From Actinomycetes bacterium (lineage in GTDB: Bacteria; Actinomycetota; Thermoleophilia; RBG-16-64-13): a DNA stretch of 64,000 nt. The DNA is taken from contig JAGXFW010000013.1 in NCBI GenBank assembly GCA_024637035.1, positions 27,203-91,202 of the forward strand, read 5' to 3'. The stretch's first letter is position 1. Each line of letters begins with the position of its first letter. Of the stretch, positions 28,715 through 36,600 are shown one piece after another. The translations under genes were made by a program, and so were the position numbers. The notes beneath the pieces are model-generated. The model had not been told where the DNA came from. It searched no databases and was given only the letters and a program-made list of their open reading frames with translations.

Positions 28715-28920
28715 AGCAGGCGGGGACCTGCCCAGATCGATTGGCGGTTCAGAGCTGCGACTTATAGAGTGTGCCGAAGTAGAGAAGGGATCGGACCGTA
28801 CCGGCGCTCTCCGCTTTGGAAAGCATTCCCATGATGCGCGAGCTTCGGCTCGCCGGGATGGATAGGCAGACCCGAGGCGGCCGCCGGGCGACTTCGGCAG
28901 ACTGCGGGCATTGTTAGCCC
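28715..28920 (+). repeat. dispersed repeat A, distal half, copy 1b
   Basis: Matches the distal half of copies 27640-27757 and 41390-41600, including GCAGGCGGGGACCTGCCCAG, AGCTGCGACTT and GCTTTGGAAAGCATTCCC. Lies directly upstream of the AbiTii-like gene. Confidence 0.75.
28741..28770 (+). promoter_or_regulatory. promoter module of repeat A, copy 1b
   Basis: TTGGCG, 18-bp spacer, TAGAGT; oriented toward the AbiTii-DndB-metallopeptidase operon, whose first start codon is about 168 bases downstream. Confidence 0.55.
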
Positions 28921-28937
28921 TAGACGGAGGAACTGAA

Positions 28938-29939
28938 TTGGGGTTGGAGAACGAAGGGCGTTCACGACTGGAAGCCGCCCGTGCCGTGGTCGCAGAGCTG
29001 CTTGATAACCTGGAGGGTGGGGAGCCGGACGCTTCCGCCTGTCTGATGAAGGCGAAGCGACTCGCCCGACTCCTGCGCGACGAGGATGCCCAGCTGTGGC
29101 TTGACCTAGAGTTGCGCGGTTACCCGGAAGCATTCGATGTGTCCCGCCTCGGCAGTTGTCTGCGCTACGTACAAGCCGGCGGGCGTGTGAAGGACGGCAA
29201 GTATTACGACGCTAGCCTTCCTGCGTTGGCAGCAGCGGCTCATGCCCAGAAGGCGTCGATCGGTCCAGCCACGCCCACCGACTTGAGTTTGACTGTCGAG
29301 AACTACGCTTCAGCCGGTGCAACTCAGCAGGTGCTGAGAGGTCTAGAGCAGCAGGCGGCGAACCTGCGAAGCAACTACGCGACGTTGCAGGCTCTGTACG
29401 TGTCGATTCTTGGTGGTGTGCATTCGTATGCGTCTGACTCCAGCATCGCATTGGAATTTGGCGATGCTGTAGAGTCCATCTTCGAACAGTCGCGTCGAGA
29501 CGTTGACCTCTTCGTGAGGTCAGAATCGCCAGCGGCGGCGCAACAACTTATCGCGATAAGCGAGCGTATCGCTGCTGGCGATGCGGAATCCCTGTCGCAA
29601 GCACTCACCGCGTGTCGGAGGCTCTTGCTGTCCGTGGCCGACGCGGTCTTTCCCGCAAGCGACGAGGACTACATCGATGCCGCTGGCAAGCCCCGAAAGG
29701 TGGGCAAGGACGAGTACAAGAACCGTCTGATCGCCTTCTTCGAGTCGAGAGCGCAGAGCGCAAGCACCTTGTCTATCTTGTCCGCAGAAGTTGAACACAT
29801 GGCGGCTCGGGTTGACGCGGTCTATGAGAAGGTCTGCAAGGGCGTCCACGTTGACGTCGACCTTGCTGAGGCGCGGCTGACCGTGATTACCGTCTATCTG
29901 TTGATCGGGGAAGTTGTTCGACTCGCAGATCGGGCCTGA
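28938..29939 (+). CDS. AbiTii-domain protein (defence-associated)
   Basis: 333 residues. The first roughly 65 residues (LEAARAVVAELLDNLEGGEPDASACLMKAKRLARLL, then AQLWLDLELRGYPE) match the AbiTii N-terminal domain found in abortive-infection proteins. The remainder is alpha-helical with no catalytic motif I recognise. The TTG start at 28938 is favoured by GGAGG seven bases upstream. It is the first gene of a three-gene operon with a DndB/DGQHR-like and an HExxH protein, 51 bases from the next gene. A phage-defence sensor or effector role is inferred from the domain and island context. Confidence 0.72.
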   Translation: MGLENEGRSRLEAARAVVAELLDNLEGGEPDASACLMKAKRLARLLRDEDAQLWLDLELRGYPEAFDVSRLGSCLRYVQAGGRVKDGKYYDASLPALAAAAHAQKASIGPATPTDLSLTVENYASAGATQQVLRGLEQQAANLRSNYATLQALYVSILGGVHSYASDSSIALEFGDAVESIFEQSRRDVDLFVRSESPAAAQQLIAISERIAAGDAESLSQALTACRRLLLSVADAVFPASDEDYIDAAGKPRKVGKDEYKNRLIAFFESRAQSASTLSILSAEVEHMAARVDAVYEKVCKGVHVDVDLAEARLTVITVYLLIGEVVRLADRA

Positions 29940-29990
29940 GTTCAAGTGTGAACTGCAACGTTGGGCCGACCAACAGTCGGAGGAGGAAGA

Positions 29991-31265
29991 ATGCCAGTAG
30001 CGATCGATGGACTTCTGACAAAGCCGCGGAGGCGCGCGTCGGGCAGCGCGTATCCCGGTCGCTTCACGTGTCATCACATCCAATGGACGGAGACAGGATC
30101 CCAGCAGTCCGCGACCTTCGTACTTACTGCTCGTGAACTCGCCGACGCAGCAGAGAGCCGACTCGTATGGACGGACCAAGATGTCCAGAGGGGCATCAAA
30201 CCTGGCCTGCCGTATCCCGCGGAGCGCGAACTTCCCCTCTCCGACGGTTACCCGGACTTGAACACCTACGTGTTCGACCCGGAGAAGGCGGATGACATCG
30301 CCGTCAAGCTGCTTGAGGGCTCGCAGCTCTTCCTCAACCCCCTGATTTGGAATCTGCGCCCAGGCAAATTCAGCGCGTACTGGAATGACGCGGACCAGGA
30401 TCTCTATCTTTACTCCGGCAGGATCTACCTGCCAGATTCCCATCATCGCCATCAGGCGATTCTGAAGGCAGTTCGGGCCTTCGACGATGATCCAACCGAG
30501 TACCCTCGTTTTTCGCCGGATGTGGAGTTTCGAATCGAGCTCTATTTCCTCTCCAAGCTCGACGAGGGCAACTACTTCTTCGACAAGAACCAACGACCAA
30601 AACCCACTGCAAAGTCCAAGGCGTATGACCTAACGACCCAGGATGACCTATCGCTCCTAGCGAAGCGGGTGATTGACAAGAGCAGCGCGCTTCATCACAA
30701 CGTAAACCGCGTCACCGACAGGCTGACAGCCTCGAACTACCAGGTGATAACTCTGTCTACCCTGCGACAGATGATGCAGTTGTTTGCGCCGGCCGATGCA
30801 TTAGACGAGACGGAGATTGAGGGTTTCGCACAGGTTGCCGCTACCTTCTACGAAATGCTCGCGGGGGCAAGGCCTGAGCTCGCCGTACTGGAGTTGGCAG
30901 ACCGGCGAGAGATAAGGCGAAAACTATTGGTCGACTCCGCAGTCATGATGTTCGGATATGCGTTCTTGATGCGGGACTTCAACACATCGATTGCGGAGGA
31001 AGGACTCATGCGTGCCACTCAATCATGGAAGCTTCGGCTCGATCGTCTGGGCGCGGAGTACGTATTCAAGGATTGGCACGGGGACTTCTTTTCTCGCTCG
31101 AACCCACTGTGGATAGCAACCGGAATCCTCAAGCCTGGCAAGAGCGGAGGCAAGCTCACGCTATCCAACACTGGAGCGACGCGTGCACAGGCAGGGCGCG
31201 TGCTCTCACAGTTGCTGTCGCTGGAGACTGTTCCGTCCGACATCCGGTTCCTGGTCACACGATGA
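29991..31265 (+). CDS. DndB/DGQHR-like protein with altered signature
   Basis: 424 residues. The central part resembles DGQHR-domain proteins such as DndB of DNA phosphorothioation islands, but the signature is DSHHRHQAI (about residue 147) instead of DGQHR. Supporting context is the downstream FRIELYFLSKLDEGNYFFDKNQ, corresponding to the family's F-D-x-N block. GGAGGAGGAAG precedes the ATG at 29991. No dndA/C/D/E genes are nearby, so this is not a Dnd locus. The stop overlaps the next ATG (ATGA). Confidence 0.65.
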   Translation: MPVAIDGLLTKPRRRASGSAYPGRFTCHHIQWTETGSQQSATFVLTARELADAAESRLVWTDQDVQRGIKPGLPYPAERELPLSDGYPDLNTYVFDPEKADDIAVKLLEGSQLFLNPLIWNLRPGKFSAYWNDADQDLYLYSGRIYLPDSHHRHQAILKAVRAFDDDPTEYPRFSPDVEFRIELYFLSKLDEGNYFFDKNQRPKPTAKSKAYDLTTQDDLSLLAKRVIDKSSALHHNVNRVTDRLTASNYQVITLSTLRQMMQLFAPADALDETEIEGFAQVAATFYEMLAGARPELAVLELADRREIRRKLLVDSAVMMFGYAFLMRDFNTSIAEEGLMRATQSWKLRLDRLGAEYVFKDWHGDFFSRSNPLWIATGILKPGKSGGKLTLSNTGATRAQAGRVLSQLLSLETVPSDIRFLVTR

Positions 31266-31732
31266 GACAAGCGAACCGGCGGCTCGCGCTGGCGGGCAGT
31301 CGGAATACCCATACACTGTCCAGACCGGAGGTCACTCGCGTGATCAACACGTTCCTCGGCATGGACACATCAGTGCAGCCAGTGACCTACGAAGCGGGCG
31401 CTCGTACCGTCTTCAGAATCGTTGGGGCGGAGGAGAGTGAAGACGGCGAGGAATACGGTGAAATCGTCTTCGGCGAGGACATCTATCCCGGCACGGGTCT
31501 CGCAAACCCGAACGCTGCACTCACGATGCGTGCAGCCGTTGCCCACGAGGCATCTCACTACCACCGATGGCTGAACAAGGCCCAAATCGATGACGTCGAG
31601 CTCGAGTACTTGGACGAGGCCCTGACGAGTCTCGAGGCCGTGCAGCGATACGGTCATCAACTGGATCTCACCGAAATCACGCAGCTGGTTGCGGACGCTC
31701 ATTTCAGACTGTCGTCTGTCATAGAAGAGTAG
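31262..31732 (+). CDS. putative HExxH zinc metallopeptidase, operon partner
   Basis: 156 residues. The AHEASHYHRW block (HExxH near residue 94) followed by ELEYLDEALTSLEA provides two His and a possible Glu ligand, as in gluzincin-type or ImmA-like small proteases. No signal peptide. The ATG at 31262 overlaps the DndB-like stop by four bases, so translation is coupled; the longer track ORF (31025) reads through that gene out of frame. An attC-like site starts four bases after the stop. Could act as a proteolytic switch for its partners. Confidence 0.6.
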   Translation: MRQANRRLALAGSRNTHTLSRPEVTRVINTFLGMDTSVQPVTYEAGARTVFRIVGAEESEDGEEYGEIVFGEDIYPGTGLANPNAALTMRAAVAHEASHYHRWLNKAQIDDVELEYLDEALTSLEAVQRYGHQLDLTEITQLVADAHFRLSSVIEE

Positions 31733-31735
31733 GCG

Positions 31736-31787
31736 GCCCAACAAACTGATCACCTGACTCGCTGCGCTCGCAGTTTGTCCGTCAGGC
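31736..31787. repeat. integron attC-like hairpin site 1
   Basis: GCCCAAC (fits RYYYAAC) at one end and GTCAGGC (one mismatch from GTTRRRY) at the other, with inner arms ACAAACTG / CAGTTTGT and centre ACTCGCTGCGCTCGC. The site begins four bases after the stop of the metallopeptidase-like gene, where cassette attC sites normally lie. No integron integrase is visible. Confidence 0.45.
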
Positions 31788-31865
31788 GGACTCGGTCGGT
31801 CGCTACTTCTGTCAGGCGATTCGTGACTGCTACAGATACTCACAGACGTAGGCATCGCATCCACG

Positions 31866-31918
31866 GACCAACAAGGGGATCAACCCGACTCGCTTCGCTC
31901 GCGGGTTATCCGTCAAAC
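31866..31918. repeat. integron attC-like hairpin site 2
   Basis: GACCAAC and GTCAAAC ends, inner arms AACCCG / CGGGTT, and centre ACTCGCTTCGCTCGC nearly identical to site 1. Both sites share the ending TCCGTCARRC. The 78 bases between the two sites hold no gene. Confidence 0.42.
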
Positions 31919-32164
31919 GTTCGACCCAACGACGCGGGTCGGGCCAATACCCACGGCACTGACTCGCCGGGCTTCAAAGGCACCGGGTCGCAGAGCATCT
32001 TGCCCCCAAGGTCGACATGAGTCGGAGTGCCGTCCCCAAGCGCGAGGGCCTCGACTGAGCAACCAGCCTTCGAGTTGGTAGTCCGAGGGAAAGGACCTCG
32101 TGCTAGATGCGCGGAGCATGGACGTGACGGTCACGCGGTTGGCCTCTTGGAGCTGATCCGGTTC

Positions 32165-32320
32165 ACCGCTCTCCCTTGGCCTCTCTTCTCAACTGCCTAC
32201 ACATGTAGCCACCCAGATCTCCTGAGGTCAGGAAGACACCTTCCGTGAACGCGGAGACATATGCCCGAAGTTAGACCTGGCTGATTGGGTCTACGGGGGA
32301 GGAAGATCGGGGAGTGAGGC
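32165..32320. repeat. dispersed repeat B, copy 1
   Basis: About 155 bp with the core CACCTTCCGTGAACGCGGAG and the end ATCGGGGAGTGAGGC. Copies at 46771-46928 and 52044-52199. In copies 1 and 2 it is followed by a shared GTACGTCTCA-GATCAACTC block and then an IS3-family end. No ORF recognised. Confidence 0.8.
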
Positions 32321-32442
32321 GGGCCCGACTGCGATCATGGTGCCAGCTACTGGGATCCTTGAAAGGTTTAGCCAAGGAAAGTTAGTACGTCTCATGGATC
32401 AACTCAAGCCTCGATGCCACTGAGGATTGAACCGCCCCGGGT

Positions 32443-33671
<1,229 letters not shown>

Positions 33672-33762
33672 GACTCCATCCTCTCAAAGGTTGGAGCCTC
33701 CAGGAAAGCCGGGGCGGTTCATCCCGCTCACGAAATCCGGACGTCAGCGCAAGATCGGGAAG

Positions 33763-34221
33763 TTGGTGACGGGCGGCTGCGTCACACTCCCCACCACGCT
33801 GGCCCTTCTCGTCGGAGCCGTGACTCTCATCATCATGCTGACCGGGTGCAGCGGAGAGCCTGTGAACGACCAGGCAGGATCCGTCGGCCAGGGGGCATCA
33901 GTTACCTCGTCAGCTCCGACAACGAGCGCCCCTGCGACGACCACATCGACCAAGGCTCCCACGACCACCACGACAAAAGCTCCGACCACGACCACGACCG
34001 AGGCGCCTACAACCACGACGGAATCATCGACCACCACGATCAGCACCACCACGACGACGGCGAGAGCCGTTGTCGGAGTAACCGTCTATTCGACGGACAC
34101 CGGAGTGAAGTACCACCGGGAGGGCTGTAGTTCCCTCCGGAAGTCCAAGATCCCTCTGACCCTGGACGAGGCCAAAGCCGAGGGACTCGAGCCCTGCAAG
34201 AACTGCGACCCCCCTGCATGA
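33763..34221 (+). CDS. lipoprotein with Thr-rich linker and HxxGC...CxxC domain
   Basis: 152 residues. Lipobox MLTGC near residue 29, about 50 residues of Thr/Ala/Pro repeats (wall-spanning linker), and a C-terminal module KYHREGCSSLRKSKIPL plus GLEPCKNCDPP. This His/Cys module is often attached to thermonuclease-like or competence-type extracellular nucleases, where it may bind metal or DNA. Starts at TTG 33763 or GTG 33766, 41 bases from the IS end, so the insertion may have removed its promoter. Confidence 0.6.
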   Translation: MVTGGCVTLPTTLALLVGAVTLIIMLTGCSGEPVNDQAGSVGQGASVTSSAPTTSAPATTTSTKAPTTTTTKAPTTTTTEAPTTTTESSTTTISTTTTTARAVVGVTVYSTDTGVKYHREGCSSLRKSKIPLTLDEAKAEGLEPCKNCDPPA

Positions 34222-34296
34222 GAGTAGACTCGAGCCAGCGGCCCCGTCCCCATTCGGGCGCACGCACGTGGGCCCGCATCGAGTGCGGGCTCCCCG

Positions 34297-34674
34297 TTGG
34301 ATCCTAGACTGCCGGGACGCCTGGGGCATTCCCGCAGTCGGATCATCTTGCTCGTCGGAGGAGCGGTGCTCCTTCTCGCCGTTGGAGCAGTCCTCGGAGG
34401 TCTCGCAGGGTTCCGCCTCGGTGACACGCGTAGCGATCCGACCACGCCGCTTCCGATAATCGGGCTCAAGTCGACTCCGACAACCCAGGAGCCTGAGACT
34501 GCCCCACCACCGACCTCCATGCCGACCACCACCGTTTCCTCTGCCGCTCTCACCACCTCCACGACTGCGAGGGATGTCGAGGTCACGCTCCGCCCAGTCC
34601 TGGACGGGGACACCATCTCGGTCGTCTACCGAGGGAGCGAGTCATTTAGGGACGTTGATAGCAGGTGCGTTTGA
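34297..34674 (+). pseudogene. truncated membrane-anchored thermonuclease-like (SNase) gene
   Basis: A membrane anchor (ILLVGGAVLLLAVGAVLGGLA), a Thr/Pro linker, then VTLRPVLDGDTISVVYRG, which matches the first strands of the SNase fold (VVDGDTI). The frame then ends in unrelated residues, so more than 80 percent of the nuclease domain is lost. The module that usually ends such proteins lies just upstream in the separate lipoprotein gene. Confidence 0.5.
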
Positions 34675-34707
34675 GCCGGTAGAATCCTCCAAGACCGGGA
34701 GGTGCCC

Positions 34708-34959
34708 ATGAAGGCGTCTGAGCTTCTAAACGGCATGGCGAAGCAAGACATGGTGTTGCCAGAGTTCCAGCGAGAGTACGTCTGGAGCCGTGAACTTGCC
34801 AAGCAGCTAGTCGTTTCGTTGGTCAAGGGCTACCCTGTAGGCGGTCTTCTGTTCTGGAAGACGGACAACCCGCCTGAACTCAAGAACATCCCGAATCTCC
34901 CCGACAAGCTAGGGATGATGCAGACTACCGCGTGGGAGCGGCACCTTCCTTCGAGGTGA
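34708..34959 (+). pseudogene. N-terminal fragment of DUF262/GmrSD-type restriction protein
   Basis: 83 residues. DMVLPEFQREYVWSRELAKQLVVSLVKGYPVGGLLFW is the N-terminal DUF262 signature (P-x-FQR-x-Y-x-W). The DGQQR block and everything after it is missing; homology stops near PDKLGMMQ. GGGAGG precedes the ATG. Full-length relatives cut modified phage DNA; this copy cannot. Confidence 0.72.
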
Positions 34960-35009
34960 TCGACTCGAAACTCCGCCGGGTCTGACTCCTCGGGGCGACC
35001 CGCGCGCAG

Positions 35010-35117
35010 ATGGATCAGAAGATCAAGGAGGAACTGCGCCGCCTGGAGAGCCACGACGCCCTTCTCCGCATCTTGGCCGGAGACAACGCATGCGAGATGG
35101 CCGAGTCGGTGGTGTAG
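35010..35117 (+). pseudogene. short coding remnant, C-terminal fragment of an unknown protein
   Basis: 35 codons (MDQKIKEELRRLESHDALLRILA and on) with protein-like composition but no ribosome site. Surrounding bases 34960-35009 read SFEVIDSKLRRV-stop in another frame, so the region 34960-35140 is best seen as collapsed coding debris. Confidence 0.35.
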
Positions 35118-35414
35118 CATCTTGGTCATGTCCATGGTGCCAAAGTGCGGGTGACTCAGGAAATCAAAGTGGACTTCGAGTGTGACGCCCTGGCAATGGG
35201 GTCGTACGCACGGTGGGCGAGAACTGCAACACGCTCAAGTTCCAGGATGTGCGGGCGCTCAGGGCGGAGATTGTTCCGAGAGGCATGGGTCCGCTCTGCA
35301 AGTCCCGCAGCCGATCTGTTGCCGAGGCCCAAGACAGGCCATATCGCCGTGAAGGTCATCAACCACTTAGGGGGCGAAGTGTTCGGCCGTGTTGATCGAG
35401 CCGGGAGGAATCTG

Positions 35415-35771
35415 ATGAGCAGCTACAGAATTGCGTTGGCCTGGCCGGGCGTAGACCCAGGCGGCGAGGGCTTAGAAGTGCACGTTAGTCTCGAGTTGGT
35501 GACCTCGGACGAATGCGACGGCGAACGAGTGGAGATGACCGAGTCGCTCATGCGTGAGGTGGCAGACATGCTCCGCATCTTGGCGCCTAGTGAGGTGCGT
35601 TTCTGTGCGATTAGTCCCGACAAGACTTCCGGTGACACGCGGGAATTCCCCTTCACGCACCACATGGTCATCGAAGACGCTGAGTGGGAAGGGCCACGCG
35701 ACTGGTGCGTCACACTGGACGAATGCGAGGACGGCGACATCGTGAAGCCTGACGCAGGTCAACGACCATGA
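35415..35771 (+). CDS. hypothetical protein, unknown
   Basis: 118 residues, acidic, with no membrane segment. Features are MSSYRIALAWPGVDPGG at the start and FPFTHHMVIEDAEWEGPRDW later. GGGAGGAA lies five bases before the ATG at 35415, which is preferred over the longer track ORF. An immunity-type small protein is possible in this toxin-rich island but nothing proves it. Confidence 0.45.
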   Translation: MSSYRIALAWPGVDPGGEGLEVHVSLELVTSDECDGERVEMTESLMREVADMLRILAPSEVRFCAISPDKTSGDTREFPFTHHMVIEDAEWEGPRDWCVTLDECEDGDIVKPDAGQRP

Positions 35772-35850
35772 CCCTGGTGTGACTGGGTCGCATGTGTGAC
35801 GTCTTGACCGGCGCCCCAGGTCGGCCTTGCGGCAGGGCAGTTGCGGGAAC

Positions 35851-36131
35851 GTGTCACTCACCGTCGAGCACGGGCGGATCGGCGGGGCCGCCGGCATCCC
35901 GCTGGACGCACGCTACCTGGGCGAGTCGCCCTGGGCGTGAATCCCTTCATCACCTTCCCGACGGAGGACATCCTCTACGATGAGAGGATCGCGGGCAGCC
36001 TGCATTTGACCCCTGGGGACGCCTACGCCGATCTCTGCGACAACGGCAACCGCTCGGCGGTGCACTGGAACTTGGTGCTGATCCAGACTCCTGAACGGGG
36101 TCGCTCCGGCGTAGCCAAGACCGATGGGTGA
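35851..36131 (+). pseudogene. frameshifted C-terminal fragment of M29-type aminopeptidase
   Basis: One frame reads VSLTVEHGRIGG, another continues ALGVNPFITFPTEDILYDE and GSLHLTPGDAYAD then NRSAVHWNLVL. These match the C-terminal part of thermophilic (M29) aminopeptidases, including the metal-ligand block VHWNL. The frame changes near 35925 and the N-terminal 60 percent is missing. Confidence 0.65.
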
Positions 36132-36144
36132 GCGAGACCGACAC

Positions 36145-36600
36145 CTACTGGCCAGCGGACCGGCCTCGGTTGCCGGCGTCTGCACCAGACGCTTCGCTCT
36201 CCGTCTCGAGCACCATTGCGCTGGCTACCGCATCCGCAATTTGGTCTGCCGCCGCGCGCAAAGGGTCCTGATAGAGGTGCGCGTAGCGCTGAGTAGTGGC
36301 AGGCTCTGTGTGCCCAAGCAGTCCACCAAGCATCGGTAAGCCCAAGCCCTGAGAAGCACCTATGCTCGCGAAAGTGTGCCTCAGATCGTGCAATCTAACG
36401 TTCGGGAGCTTGCCGGCCGACCGTATCCGCTCCCACTGGTGCCGCAGACCTGAGAGGCGCTGTCCTTCGAACCGGCCAGGGATGACCCAACCCTCGCGCT
36501 GAGCATCAGGGACCCCCTTGAGAACGTCGATTGCCGTCTTGGCCAAGGGTATCTCCTTGGCCCCGGTCTTGGAGTCGGGCGCGGGCTCAACGACCTCCAC
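36145..36600 (-). pseudogene. C-terminal fragment of tyrosine recombinase (island integrase)
   Basis: Contains SKTGAKEIPL (catalytic Lys region), HDLRHTFAS (His-x-x-Arg), LLGHTEPATTQRYAHL (His and the nucleophilic Tyr). The SAM-like arm-binding domain, core-binding domain and first catalytic Arg are lost: homology stops near 36575, where an Rhs gene on the other strand begins. It is the likely remnant of the enzyme that used the tRNA-fMet att site. Confidence 0.82.

Noticed and set aside
29991-31265. Complete Dnd phosphorothioation system
   Set aside because: Only a DndB-like protein is found; no DndA, C, D or E, and the signature residue pattern is altered.
31025-31732. 235-aa version of the metallopeptidase-like ORF
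   Set aside because: Its first 79 codons overlap the DndB-like gene in another frame; the ATGA start at 31262 is better.
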